Below, one piece after another: positions 38,081 to 47,624 of a stretch of DNA of 64,000 bases. Location: positions 124,001 to 188,000 of the forward strand of contig NZ_LZZW01000031.1 of assembly GCF_014170375.1 (NCBI RefSeq), read 5' to 3'. A program made the translations under genes and the position numbers. This stretch comes from Variovorax sp. UMC13. Its GTDB lineage: Bacteria > Pseudomonadota > Gammaproteobacteria > Burkholderiales > Burkholderiaceae_C. Position 1 is the first letter of the stretch; each line of letters opens with the position of its first letter. The notes beneath the pieces are model-generated. The model searched no databases and was not told where the DNA came from. It was given only the letters and a program-made list of their open reading frames with translations.

Positions 38081-41000
38081 TACTGGGGCCGCTTAACGAT
38101 GCTTGCAGTCAAGGTGATGAGGCAACTCATACCGCCAAGCTGCGTCATGGATGCGCTGAGGGTGTGGTAGCCGGGGCCGAGGTCGATCAGACTCGTCATC
38201 GTCTGTGGCGAGCGCACAGAACCGTAGTTCGTGCCGCCCTCGCTGTCGCCTGCGGCATACGACTGAATGAGCACAGTGGATGGAGCGACACCGGTCAAAC
38301 TGCAGTCAACTACGTTTCCGCGTGTCCCTGCGGCATGGCCAAGCGCACCGGCAAAGTGCGCCACGAGGAGGACACGAAAAATCACGCCGCTTGGCACCGA
38401 GATTCCCATCGCAGCGTTCATGTTGCCCTGGGTCCATTCGGAGAACGCCACCGCGCCTCCGGCCACGTTCAGCGTGTTGATGACGTTGGCCTGGCTGATG
38501 GTCAACCCGCCATTGCTCATCGTGATGCCGGGCGACTGCCAGCCTGCCGAGCCATCGCTGTGCATCCACATCGTGCAGGGGCCGGCCTTGAAGTCCAGAA
38601 ACACCACGCCGTTCGTTTCCCGGGCGATGACGAAACCCCATTGCCCGTCCCCATACCACTTGCTGTTTGTGCGAACGAAGCTCGCTGTGCCGTCGGTGCC
38701 CTGCAGATTGATCTGACCCGCAGTGATCGTCCCGAGGTTGGCGCTGATCGCGGAGATGCTCGGCGTGCTGATGCCGCTGGCGGTGATCTTCACGCCCTGC
38801 CCGCTGCTCGACCAGGCCGAGAGCACCGTCTGCGAGGCTGTCGCCTCACCGAAGAACCCCAAGGTGAAGAAGCCGTAGCTGTTCGCCTGGCCCGGCTTGG
38901 TCGGGCCTTTGCGCAGGATCACGACCGCATTCGCAGCGTTCTGCGGGGCCACCGAGAAGCACGAGATCCGCTTGAACGCCGACAGCACCCGCCCGCCGTT
39001 GGCCTGCTCATTGTTCGTGTTGGTCTCGACGTAGCCCGTGCTGATCCACGCGCCCACCGCGTCCTTGTAGCCCACCACGGCATAGACCTCGCAGCGGTGC
39101 GCGGCCGTGTAGATCGAGAACTCATAGCGCGAGCCGGGCAGCACCGGGATCTCGGTCGAGTAGATCTCCCCATATCGCAGGTTCTTGTCTTGGCCTGCAT
39201 AGCTGGCGTTCGGCTGCTGGATCGTGGCCGTGCCGTAGTTCGGCAGCTTCCAGTCGGCGCCGGCGACGTCGATCCCGAAGACCTGGCCACCGATGGTGTC
39301 GGCCGTGCCGAAGTAGTCCAGGCTCGCGGTGAACGAGGCATTGGGCAGCATGTTGCGGCCGGTCCCGACGTTCACCACGTCCGCGGTGATCGCGCCGGCC
39401 TTGATCTGGTCTGCCGTGATGCTCTTCGCCCGGATCTTGTCTGCGGTGACCGCCTCGGCCTCGAGCATGCGCGTCTTGAGCACGCCGTCGAGGAACATGT
39501 TCCCCGCGAAACCAAAGGACGCCTCTCCGTTGATCTGCCCAAAGACCACCGGGTATTTCACCTCTCCATTGATCTCGCTGGCCCAGGCGAAGCGATCGGC
39601 CAGCACGATGAAGTCGCTCTGCTCACCGTCGTTGTTCAGGATGATGCCGCTGACCTTCTTGCCGTCGGCGTCGACCACCCGCACGCCCCATTTCCCTTCG
39701 TAGGTCTCCAGACCGTCGATCTTCTCGAGAACGCCGTCGAGCCCCTCCTGCAGTTCATCAAGCGCCTCGGTGATGCCGGGCAGCGTGGTGACGGACTTGT
39801 AGCCAGGCGCACCCCGATTGCCGGCCAGGTCGACCGCCGTGACCCAATACAGCCGAGTGGCCGGCTCGCTCTCAGTCCGCACGTAGCCCAGGCCATTGAC
39901 GAAGCTCAGGACGGCCGCCTGGTCGAAGATGTCGCCAACGCGGATCTCGTAGCCGCGCAGAGGCTGCGTGGTCGTGCACTCTTGCCATCCGAGTTCAACC
40001 TGATCGCGCCAGGCTTCGCCGGTCACCACCGGCTGCGACGGCGCGTCAATCTGGATCGCAGCGGCCACCGGGGCCGACCAATCGCCCGCGCTGTTGCGGT
40101 GTGCCGCCCAAAAGATGTGAGCGCCGGCCGCGAGCCAGCCGAGAGAGGCGCTGTCGACGCGCCCCTCGAAGATCGGCGAGGCGGTCTCCCAGGTGGTGCC
40201 CTCCCGGATCTGCGTGACCGCCCACGCTACCGCGTCCAGGCCCTGCGGTGCGTTCCAACGCGCCACCACGCCGGTCGCCTCGACCGTCACCGTGAAGGCG
40301 GTCACCCCCGCCACGACTTCAGCCGGATCGACGAAGTTCACCGACACCCGCGTGCCCATGCGGCCCAGGGGGTCGAAGGGCCGGATCTCGACCGTCCAGA
40401 CCTGATCGGACGGCACCGCCCAGGTCACCTGCGTGCCGTGCACCGGCCCGCCGATCTGGGCCAACGCGCTGCCAGCCGGCGCCGCCCAGAGTTGCGCGTG
40501 ATCGAAGCGCCCCACCACGTCGAAGGTGGCCGTGAGCTCGTGCCCCCACCCTTCGCCCTGTCGCACCCTCGCGCGCGTCACGCGCAGGTTCATCGCGACC
40601 GGCAGATCCTGCGCGAGCGACGAGTTGTTCGGCGGTGGCACATACGTGCCGTTGAGCACGTAGTTCCAGAACTCCGGCGACTCTGGCACCACGGTGACTT
40701 GGGCGCCGCCCATGTTGTCACCTGGCTCGATGCTGGTGACCCGCACGCGATAGCCGGGCGTGGCCTTGAAGTCGTACATCCACAGCGCGTCATGCGCGGC
40801 GCCGCCGACACCAGGTAACGCCGCGCTGGCTGGCCAGGCTTGCGCGATGCTGAGCACGCGACCGTCAACGGAGACGCTCGCGACGTTGAAGACCCGCATC
40901 TGCTGCTCGCCCACCAGGCGCAGGCCGAGCGTGCGGCCCGGCTGCTGCACCGTGGGCACCGGCTCGTCCACTTCGACGGTGAACGCACCGGCGGCCGTCG

Positions 41001-43395
41001 TCACGGCGACCACTCGACCGCCATACCCCCACTGGGTCAGATCGTGCGACAAGGACAGTACCGCACCGCGCCGGTACACCAGGTGCTCGAGGTCCATCTC
41101 GAAGCTGATCGACTTGCGGCCATAGATGTTCTGCCCCATCGCGAAGCGCGCCATCACGGCGGCGTGCGCCGCGCGTGTGACGCCGCGCACGTTCTCCGTG
41201 CTGGTGCGCTGCGGCGTGACGGTGCCAGGTGCTTGGACCCGCACCGGCTGCCAGGACCACCCGCGTTCCGCGTCGAAGAACTCGAGCTGGTACTCGTCGG
41301 CCGTCGCCATCAGGTCGTATTGCACGGTGAACGAACGCGCCTTCATCGAGGCCATGTTCACCACGCCCTCGATCGGCTGGTCCTCCGCCATCCAGACGAC
41401 ACCGATGCGCCCGGAATGGCGCGACAGCGAGCCCAGGCCCGCTGCTGCGATGCTCTCGAGCAGATCCTGCAGGTTCATCGCCTCTTGGATCAAGGCATCG
41501 AAGCGGAAGCCCTTAGCGGCACAACGCACCATGAAGCCCTTCAGGCTCTCGATGTCGATGCGGGCGTCCGAGAGCCCGGCGCCCGCGATGAGCCGGCCGT
41601 CGCTCGCACGGTAGAGGCCGCGCAGCAGCATCAGGATCTGAGCGCCCGGGTTGCTCAGCCCCGCAGCACCGGGCTCGGTGGCCGTGACCCACTGCGAGCC
41701 GTTCCAATAAGGCATCGCGGCCGCGCGTGCGATCCAGTTGACCTCATCCGGCGCACCGCTGAGCTGGCCGCTGGCCTTGAGCTGCAGATTCACCCGGGGC
41801 TGGCTGCCATAGTCCGCCGTGTCGCTCTGGTAGCTCTTGAGGGCGGCCCAGCTCACCGTGTTGGACGCGCCCACGGCGCTGGCGTTGATGTCGAGTTTCC
41901 GCAGCCGGATCTCGTACTGGCCGGGCGTCGGCATCGTGTAGCTGAGCGTGCGGCGAACCGGCTTGCTGCCGTTGTTCGAGAACTGCGGCACGGCAAGGGC
42001 GTACCAGGCGCCACCGAAGCCGTCGATCTGCCGGGCCTGCACCTCGACCCAGACACTGATCGCCTCGTAGTTGCCCTTCCCATTCATGGACGACAGGCTC
42101 ATCTCGAGGTCGACGGCGATCTGCACCGTGCCCGCGCTGGTGGTGCGCGTGACCCACGGGCCTGGGGCCGTGGGAGCATCGAGCAGCCCACCCTGCACGC
42201 TGTCGACCGACGTGCCGAGGATCGGCGGCTGCGCGCTGTTGCCGTCCGGGAAGCCGTAGCGCGTGACGGCCGCGCCGTCGTAGGCCTCGATCACGGTGTC
42301 GCCGAGGCGGATGTCGGAGACCGTGCCGCAGTTGATGCCGGCATGGAACATCGTCGAGAGATATTGGTCGTCTCCCTCGAACCAGGTGAACGGCTGATTC
42401 GCGTTGTCAGGGACGGCCTTCGTCTCGCCCAGCACCAGGGCAAGGGGCTCGTAAGGCCGGGCACGGTTGCGGCCGCCCTGCAGTGCATAGGTCGGCGGGG
42501 GCTGGTTGGCGGATTGGTCGCCGGCGCTGCTCGCCTTGGGCGTGAGCAGCTTGTTGATCATCATCGAGCCGCCGACGTAGACGGCCGCCGCAGCCAGGAA
42601 GCCGCCGCCGATCGCGCCGCCCGCCGCGAAAAGGCCGCCGGCGCCCAGACCGCCCGCGCCGAAGGTGAAGTAGCTCAGCACCACGATCGCGATGATCTTG
42701 AGCGCCTGCTTGCGCACGACCGCGTGCGCCTCGATCAGGTGCCCAGGCTTCACGCGCATGCGCGACCACATCGCCGGAGGCACTGCGAGGCCGCCGACGG
42801 TGACGGTCCAGCCGGAGCCAGTGACGCCCTCCGCAGCCAGCGTCTCGGCCAGCGTCCGGCCCGCCGGCGTGGTGCGGGTCTCGACCTGGCCCATCAGCGG
42901 ATGCGCGGCGATCGCCAGCTCGAGGTGCTTGGGCTCGTCGTGCCAGGCATAGAACCCGTCCAGGTGCTGGCCGTGGCGCAGCATCTGATCGAGCCGCTGC
43001 AGCACGACGCCCTGCGCTTCATTCGCGCAGTGCAGCACCCAGGCCTCGCCGGCCTGCACGAACACCGTGCCGACGTGCCACAGGCGATTGAGCGGCGGCA
43101 CGCCCTGGGCGGTGTGCTGCCAGAAGATCACAGCGGCGCCTGTCTGCGGCGCGTCGATGGGGTCTGCAAGGGTGGGCTGGAAGGCGCGGATGTCACGGGC
43201 CTGGCCGCGCCGACCGCGCGCGCGATCGGCTGCCGCCGGCAATGCGATCTCGCGGCCGAACAGTTCGCGCTGCACGAGCACGGCGAGCGATGCACAGTCG
43301 AACTCGCCCTCGACGTAGGCGCGGCCGACGTAGCGCTCAGCGTCGCTCAGGGTGGGGAGGGTCATGGGAACGTGGGACGTGGGTGCCAAGGTCAT
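38080..43395 (-). CDS. Giant tail-tip protein: NlpC/P60-like peptidase fused to a J-type host-specificity protein
   Basis: This protein of about 1771 residues starts at the ATG at 43395. Residues 20-130 look like a cysteine peptidase: GEFDCASLAVLVQRELFG (Cys34) and NRLWHVGTVF (His106), as in lambda gpK. A hydrophobic Gly/Ala-rich stretch near residue 240-280 resembles gpI. The long remainder matches gpJ/TipJ proteins (GGRNRARPYEPLALVLGETK, fibronectin-like domains, and the repeat TADKIRAKSITADQIKAGAI of the DUF1983 region). It is expected at the tail tip, opening peptidoglycan and binding the host. Lambda makes K, I and J as separate proteins. Confidence 0.88.
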   Translation of the reverse strand: MTLAPTSHVPMTLPTLSDAERYVGRAYVEGEFDCASLAVLVQRELFGREIALPAAADRARGRRGQARDIRAFQPTLADPIDAPQTGAAVIFWQHTAQGVPPLNRLWHVGTVFVQAGEAWVLHCANEAQGVVLQRLDQMLRHGQHLDGFYAWHDEPKHLELAIAAHPLMGQVETRTTPAGRTLAETLAAEGVTGSGWTVTVGGLAVPPAMWSRMRVKPGHLIEAHAVVRKQALKIIAIVVLSYFTFGAGGLGAGGLFAAGGAIGGGFLAAAAVYVGGSMMINKLLTPKASSAGDQSANQPPPTYALQGGRNRARPYEPLALVLGETKAVPDNANQPFTWFEGDDQYLSTMFHAGINCGTVSDIRLGDTVIEAYDGAAVTRYGFPDGNSAQPPILGTSVDSVQGGLLDAPTAPGPWVTRTTSAGTVQIAVDLEMSLSSMNGKGNYEAISVWVEVQARQIDGFGGAWYALAVPQFSNNGSKPVRRTLSYTMPTPGQYEIRLRKLDINASAVGASNTVSWAALKSYQSDTADYGSQPRVNLQLKASGQLSGAPDEVNWIARAAAMPYWNGSQWVTATEPGAAGLSNPGAQILMLLRGLYRASDGRLIAGAGLSDARIDIESLKGFMVRCAAKGFRFDALIQEAMNLQDLLESIAAAGLGSLSRHSGRIGVVWMAEDQPIEGVVNMASMKARSFTVQYDLMATADEYQLEFFDAERGWSWQPVRVQAPGTVTPQRTSTENVRGVTRAAHAAVMARFAMGQNIYGRKSISFEMDLEHLVYRRGAVLSLSHDLTQWGYGGRVVAVTTAAGAFTVEVDEPVPTVQQPGRTLGLRLVGEQQMRVFNVASVSVDGRVLSIAQAWPASAALPGVGGAAHDALWMYDFKATPGYRVRVTSIEPGDNMGGAQVTVVPESPEFWNYVLNGTYVPPPNNSSLAQDLPVAMNLRVTRARVRQGEGWGHELTATFDVVGRFDHAQLWAAPAGSALAQIGGPVHGTQVTWAVPSDQVWTVEIRPFDPLGRMGTRVSVNFVDPAEVVAGVTAFTVTVEATGVVARWNAPQGLDAVAWAVTQIREGTTWETASPIFEGRVDSASLGWLAAGAHIFWAAHRNSAGDWSAPVAAAIQIDAPSQPVVTGEAWRDQVELGWQECTTTQPLRGYEIRVGDIFDQAAVLSFVNGLGYVRTESEPATRLYWVTAVDLAGNRGAPGYKSVTTLPGITEALDELQEGLDGVLEKIDGLETYEGKWGVRVVDADGKKVSGIILNNDGEQSDFIVLADRFAWASEINGEVKYPVVFGQINGEASFGFAGNMFLDGVLKTRMLEAEAVTADKIRAKSITADQIKAGAITADVVNVGTGRNMLPNASFTASLDYFGTADTIGGQVFGIDVAGADWKLPNYGTATIQQPNASYAGQDKNLRYGEIYSTEIPVLPGSRYEFSIYTAAHRCEVYAVVGYKDAVGAWISTGYVETNTNNEQANGGRVLSAFKRISCFSVAPQNAANAVVILRKGPTKPGQANSYGFFTLGFFGEATASQTVLSAWSSSGQGVKITASGISTPSISAISANLGTITAGQINLQGTDGTASFVRTNSKWYGDGQWGFVIARETNGVVFLDFKAGPCTMWMHSDGSAGWQSPGITMSNGGLTISQANVINTLNVAGGAVAFSEWTQGNMNAAMGISVPSGVIFRVLLVAHFAGALGHAAGTRGNVVDCSLTGVAPSTVLIQSYAAGDSEGGTNYGSVRSPQTMTSLIDLGPGYHTLSASMTQLGGMSCLITLTASIVKRPQ

Positions 43396-43402
43396 CTGCG
43401 GG

Positions 43403-43882
43403 TCAGTCCGCAAAGATGCCCGGGGCGGTGGTCGGGTCGTAGCGCAGCGCGACGGCGTTGCGCCGCAGCAGCTCCTCATCGCCCAGCGTCAAGGCGACAG
43501 CATCGGTGTCGACGCTGGCGGCCGAAGCGCCGGCCATGTATTCCCACTCGATCACGGTGGGCGCCGCGCGACTGACCAGGCGCAGCATCACATCGAGCGA
43601 GGCGCCCGGCGGCAAGCCCTCGAGCTCGGCCAGCAGGTCGCGTCCGACGTTGTCGATCCGCAGTTGGGCGCGCGACGCCTCACGGTCGACATCCTGGGGC
43701 AGCTGGATGCTCATGGGCAGGCCGATGTAAGAGGTGCCGCCGATCGTCCAGTCGCGGGTGTCCTGCACGATACGGATGCCACCCACGAAGCTCGGGTGAT
43801 CGATCAGCACGAGCATCAGCAGGCCGTCAGGGTCGTCGACGCGCTGCAGCTGCGCGCGAGCCGCTTGGGTGAGTGTGGTCAT
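43403..43882 (-). CDS. DUF1833-type minor tail protein
   Basis: This 159-residue protein (MTTLTQAARAQLQRVDDPDG) resembles the DUF1833 family, found between the tape measure and the tail tip genes in siphophages (position of lambda gpL). The beta-rich pattern IVQDTRDWTIGGTSYIGLPM is typical. It ends 7 bp before the giant tail-tip gene. Confidence 0.75.
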   Translation of the reverse strand: MTTLTQAARAQLQRVDDPDGLLMLVLIDHPSFVGGIRIVQDTRDWTIGGTSYIGLPMSIQLPQDVDREASRAQLRIDNVGRDLLAELEGLPPGASLDVMLRLVSRAAPTVIEWEYMAGASAASVDTDAVALTLGDEELLRRNAVALRYDPTTAPGIFAD

Positions 43883-43886
43883 GAAT

Positions 43887-44258
43887 TCAGGTCCTCAGGA
43901 CGTATTCGATGGCGCAGGCCTGCTCGCAGATCTCGTAACGGCCCTTCAGGGGCACCAGGGCACCCATGGAGCTCGCGACGAAGCGCGCGCTGCGCACGGT
44001 GTTCGTGCGCGGGTCGGTCCAATCGAACCAGGCGGCACCGGCGCCGCCACCGGCGGGGCTGTAGTACCAGGCACGAAATCCAGCCTCATCGGCGGCCGTG
44101 CGGAACATCAGCGTTGCGCTGAGCGTGATCAGCGGGTCGGTGGCGGTTCGGCGTGTGCGCGGCACGCCGCGCTCCATCTCGCTGCGCGCGACGATCGGGC
44201 TCGGCTGTTCGCTCGCGCCGGCGAGCTTGAACCGCACGTAGGAAGGTAGTGCTGCCAT
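43887..44258 (-). CDS. Minor tail protein (gpM-like position)
   Basis: This 123-residue protein starts at the ATG at 44258 (MAALPSYVRFKLAGASEQPS). The pattern RTATDPLITLSATLMFRTAADEAGFRAWY, read in parts, and AAWFDWTDPRTNTVRSARF are typical of small distal-tail proteins. It begins 2 bp after the tape measure stop. The exact family is not certain. Confidence 0.7.
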   Translation of the reverse strand: MAALPSYVRFKLAGASEQPSPIVARSEMERGVPRTRRTATDPLITLSATLMFRTAADEAGFRAWYYSPAGGGAGAAWFDWTDPRTNTVRSARFVASSMGALVPLKGRYEICEQACAIEYVLRT

Positions 44259-44260
44259 GG

Positions 44261-46780
44261 TCAACGGGCTCCCGCGCGTGCGAATTGCTGGCTCATGGCC
44301 CGGTACATCGGACCGGCACCGGCCGAGACGTTGGAGGCCATCGCGCCTTCGAGTTGCCGCAGCATCACGACGGTATCGACACCGCCCTCGCCGTTTGGCT
44401 CTTGGCGGCTCGAGACATCGACGCCGGCGAAGTTCTGGATGATGACCCGGCCCCCTGCGCCGGCACCCGCGGAATCGAGGAAGGGAACGCGCCCTGCCCC
44501 GCTGCTCACCACGCCGCCGTCGGCATAACCACGCATGCCCCGACGCATGGCTTCCACCACACCAACGCCGCCGGCGTTGCGCACGTCGTTCTGGCTCCAT
44601 ACAACCTCGCCGGCGTGCACGATGCCCGCCGGCTGATGTTTGCCGCCGGGGCCGGTGTAGCCGCCCTCGGAGAAGCCGAAGAGCCCGGCAATGGCCTTCA
44701 TCCAGCCGCCAGATCCGCCCGCGCCTTCGAGCGCCTTCGTCATGAATTTCTTCGCCTCGACGCGCGCCATGTCCGCGATGATCGAGTTCGCCAACGACTT
44801 GAAGTCGAGCTTTCCCGTCGTGACGAAGCCGACAAGCGCGTCCTCCATGCTCCTGAAGGCATTGCTCCACAGCTGCTCGGACTGGGCGGCAACGTTCCGA
44901 TTGCTCTCGAGATAGTTGGCCAGCGCCTCCGAGGCGCCGACGTTCCAGTCGCCTTGCTTCTCGCGCATCTGCGCGTAGTAGGTCTCGTAGGCGGAAAGGG
45001 ACTTCTTGTGGAACGTGTCGATGAGCTCGAGCTCGCGCTCGTACTGCGCCTGCGCCTCGGGCTTCCATTCACCCTTGAGCTGCGCCTCCCGCCGCACGTC
45101 CTCGAGGCGGTCACGCTGACCGGCGTACTTGTCGCCGATCTGGTTCATGCCGGCGAGCTTCTCGCGGGCCGCAGTGCCCATGCCCATGCCGCGCAGCTCG
45201 GCCGCGTATCGGTCGAGCTCGGCGTTGAACTCGCGCTGTGCAGCCGTCTGCGCGTTGCTCATGGCGAGGTCACGCTCCCGCTGCTTGGTGAGATCCTTCT
45301 GCATGTCGATCAAGGTGGCCAGGCCCATCGCCCGATCGCGCTCCGTGTCGTTGAGTGCGATCTTGCCCTCGCGCATCTGGCGCAGCACATCCTCGACGCT
45401 GGTCAGCTCTTGCGTCTTAGCGATCTGATCGTTCAAGCCCTGAATGAAGGTCTTCGCCTTCTCCCGCTCGGCCTTCTCCGCCGCAATGGCCTTCTTCGCC
45501 GCCGCTTCCGATGCCGAGGCCGCCGCCTTCGCAGCCTTCGCGCGCGCAGCCTCGCCCGTGGCATCGAGCGGGGTCGCCTTGGCGTCCGAGCCCTTGGGGG
45601 TGCCCGGGTCGAGCGGGGATTGGGTGTTGGCGTACTCCTTCACCGCCTTGGTCGCAGCAAGGGCCTTCGCCTGCGTCTCGTCGATGCTCTTGCGGGTCCG
45701 CGCCAGGTTGCGGATCAACTGCTCGTTGCCAGGGTCGCGCGCCAACGCCTCCTGATAGCGCTCATAGCGCTCGGTCAAGATCTTGAGATGATTGCTGTGC
45801 TCGGCTGCGGCGCTGCTGAGCTTCCCGAACTCATCGCTTCCAGTGAGCAGTTCCAGCTTGTTCTTGGCATTGATGAAGGCGATGAGGTTGGCCGACCCGC
45901 GAACGAACGCCGTGGACAGATCGGTCATCCAGCCGATCAACGTCTGAATGGCGGCCTTGGTCTCGGGCGAGGCCAGCGTGCTGTTCATCTCCTCGACGCT
46001 GGCCTTCATCTTCTTCATGCTGCCGGTATCGCCGGTCAACAGGTCGTTGATGGTGTTCTGCAGGGCCGATAGAGCGCCGCCAAAGGTGTCGCGCGCCGCG
46101 GCGGCAGCGCCGCCGTAGGTCGTCTCCAGCGCCTCCAGGATGCTGCCCTGTGCCTCGGCCGTTCGACCGGTCTCCTGCAACCGCTCGGCGAGCGCCTTCT
46201 GGTCCTCGGTGAACTTGAAGCCCTGCTTCGACAGCGCCGACATGCCGTCCTTCGGCGAGTCCAGCGCGCGACCGATGACCTCGGCCGCCGCGCCGATTTC
46301 CATGCCGCGGCGTGTCGCCATGTCCGCCGCATATTGCAGCGCCTTAGGGTAGGTGTCGCCGACGATGCCCGTGAACTCGAGCAGCGTGGTCTGAGCCTTG
46401 TTGATGTCGCCGCCGCTGAAGATGCTGGCCTTCGACATTGACTCGGCCATTTCGTTCAGCCTGTCCTGGCTCCAGCCGGCTGCCTCGCCGGTGGACTTGA
46501 GTACGGCCGCGAGCTGCACCTGCTCCTGTTCAGCGTTGCGCGTCTCAGAGATGAACTTCTGAAAGACCACGCCGACCGTCACCGCCGCGATGGCTTTGCC
46601 GATCAGGTCGCCCACCTTGCTCCAGGCCTGCTCGGTTTCCTTCGCCCGCTCTTTGGCAGCCTTGGCAATCTCGCGGCCCCTCCGGTCGCTGGTGCGCGCG
46701 GCGCGGTCCATCCCCTGCTCGAACCCTCCGATCTTCGCGATCAGCTCGAGCGTCAGAGTGCCGAGGCTACGGCTGCTCAT
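44261..46780 (-). CDS. Tail tape measure protein
   Basis: This 839-residue protein starts MSSRSLGTLTLELIAKIGGF. It has the family's N-terminal 'global' segment, long helical coiled-coil stretches rich in Ala/Glu/Lys (residues about 370-480), one or two hydrophobic patches, and a Gly-rich C-terminus (FSEGGYTGPGGKHQPAGIVH, a typical TMP C-terminal motif). It fixes tail length and is ejected on infection. At about 0.15 nm per residue the tail would be near 125 nm. Confidence 0.93.
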   Translation of the reverse strand: MSSRSLGTLTLELIAKIGGFEQGMDRAARTSDRRGREIAKAAKERAKETEQAWSKVGDLIGKAIAAVTVGVVFQKFISETRNAEQEQVQLAAVLKSTGEAAGWSQDRLNEMAESMSKASIFSGGDINKAQTTLLEFTGIVGDTYPKALQYAADMATRRGMEIGAAAEVIGRALDSPKDGMSALSKQGFKFTEDQKALAERLQETGRTAEAQGSILEALETTYGGAAAAARDTFGGALSALQNTINDLLTGDTGSMKKMKASVEEMNSTLASPETKAAIQTLIGWMTDLSTAFVRGSANLIAFINAKNKLELLTGSDEFGKLSSAAAEHSNHLKILTERYERYQEALARDPGNEQLIRNLARTRKSIDETQAKALAATKAVKEYANTQSPLDPGTPKGSDAKATPLDATGEAARAKAAKAAASASEAAAKKAIAAEKAEREKAKTFIQGLNDQIAKTQELTSVEDVLRQMREGKIALNDTERDRAMGLATLIDMQKDLTKQRERDLAMSNAQTAAQREFNAELDRYAAELRGMGMGTAAREKLAGMNQIGDKYAGQRDRLEDVRREAQLKGEWKPEAQAQYERELELIDTFHKKSLSAYETYYAQMREKQGDWNVGASEALANYLESNRNVAAQSEQLWSNAFRSMEDALVGFVTTGKLDFKSLANSIIADMARVEAKKFMTKALEGAGGSGGWMKAIAGLFGFSEGGYTGPGGKHQPAGIVHAGEVVWSQNDVRNAGGVGVVEAMRRGMRGYADGGVVSSGAGRVPFLDSAGAGAGGRVIIQNFAGVDVSSRQEPNGEGGVDTVVMLRQLEGAMASNVSAGAGPMYRAMSQQFARAGAR

Positions 46781-46953
46781 CGTGGTGATCCGTCAAGAAA
46801 GGTCGTCGACAAGGTCGGGTCGCCCTCCTCCACTCCCTCCCCCATCAGGTGGTAGATCGTCTCGGCCTGCAACTGGATCGTCTCCGTCTGGGTGGCCACC
46901 ACCTTCAAGAGAAGCTGCACCTGATCGGCCAAAGCGCTCTCGGAATCGTTCAT
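46777..46953 (-). CDS. Small protein between tail chaperone and tape measure
   Basis: This protein of about 58 residues (MNDSESALADQVQLLLKVVA) is predicted helical, with Gln-rich heptads (TQTETIQLQAETIYHL). The stop overlaps the tape measure ATG by 4 bases. The ATG at 46953 has GGAG 10 bases upstream; a TTG two codons earlier is possible. Function unknown; it may cap or bind the tape measure. Confidence 0.6.
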   Translation of the reverse strand: MNDSESALADQVQLLLKVVATQTETIQLQAETIYHLMGEGVEEGDPTLSTTFLDGSPR

Positions 46954-47010
46954 ATGCAATTGCTCTCCACTTGTTTATCCATTCGCCCCGACGGGCACAT
47001 CCACTGCACT

Positions 47011-47624
47011 TCATTTCCATTCGCGCATCGCTTTCTCGAGCTCGGCCGAGTCGTCGACAGGGGTGCGCTCAACAAGGAAGTCCTCGAGCACAGCAGTGCC
47101 GCCGCTGGCGCGGTTGGTGGCGAAGGCCACCAGCGCTGCGCCATGCTCGATGGCGCGCACCGTGTTGAGGCTTCCGCGCAGTTGCCTGTACGCGATCCAG
47201 GCGCGCAGCTCGTGATCCGAGATCCGCGTCTTGGCCTCCGCGATCGTTCGGCCACCGATGCCGTGCAGCACGAGCTCGTGCCACACCTCATCGGTGGCGG
47301 TCAGTTTTTTGGAGCGCTCGCCTCGTTGATCGCGTTGACCATCGCCCATGCCAGCGACGGGTTCAGGCTGAAGGCCTCGTCGTAGGTCATGGGTTCGCGT
47401 TCGTCGCCCAGCAGGACGCAGTGCGCGATCATTTGCGACGACCGGCTGCGGTCGCCGTCACTCGCCATGATCTTGTCGATCAGGCCGAAGGCGCGGCGGC
47501 GCACCCAGATGTCGAACTTGCTGGTCTTCTCGCCATCGGCGGTCTGGCGGGTCCAGGTGACCGGCACCTTGACGGGCTCGGGCTCGACGAAGGCACCGGC
47601 TTCGCGGAGTTCACTGAGATTCAT
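47011..47624 (-). CDS. Tail assembly chaperone GT fusion, made by -1 frameshift
   Basis: The downstream frame (47011-47310) has no good start of its own and continues the G frame after slippage: KKLTATDEVWHELVLHG, then GRTIAEAKTRISDHELRAW and IAYRQLRGSL. The last segment resembles the T part (DUF4035-like) of lambda gpGT. Slippage at A AAA AAC (47310-47304, read on the minus strand) immediately before the G stop codon joins 107 residues of G to about 98 of T. In lambda the G:GT ratio is needed for tail assembly on the tape measure. Confidence 0.85.
47301..47624 (-). CDS. Tail assembly chaperone G
   Basis: This 107-residue protein (MNLSELREAGAFVEPEPVKV) has the gpG-type core (TWTRQTADGEKTSKFDIWVR, IMASDGDRSRSSQMIAHCVL). 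It ends PKN at CCA AAA AAC TGA, where the last codons form the slippery heptamer. It overlaps the tail tube stop at its start (ATGA). Confidence 0.88.
   Translation of the reverse strand: MNLSELREAGAFVEPEPVKVPVTWTRQTADGEKTSKFDIWVRRRAFGLIDKIMASDGDRSRSSQMIAHCVLLGDEREPMTYDEAFSLNPSLAWAMVNAINEASAPKN
47304..47310 (-). promoter_or_regulatory. Slippery heptamer A AAA AAC for programmed -1 frameshift
   Basis: On the minus strand the zero-frame codons are CCA AAA AAC TGA, so the canonical X XXY YYZ heptamer is in register and directly before the stop. A -1 slip reads AAA AAA CTG ACC, entering the T frame. Confidence 0.85.
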
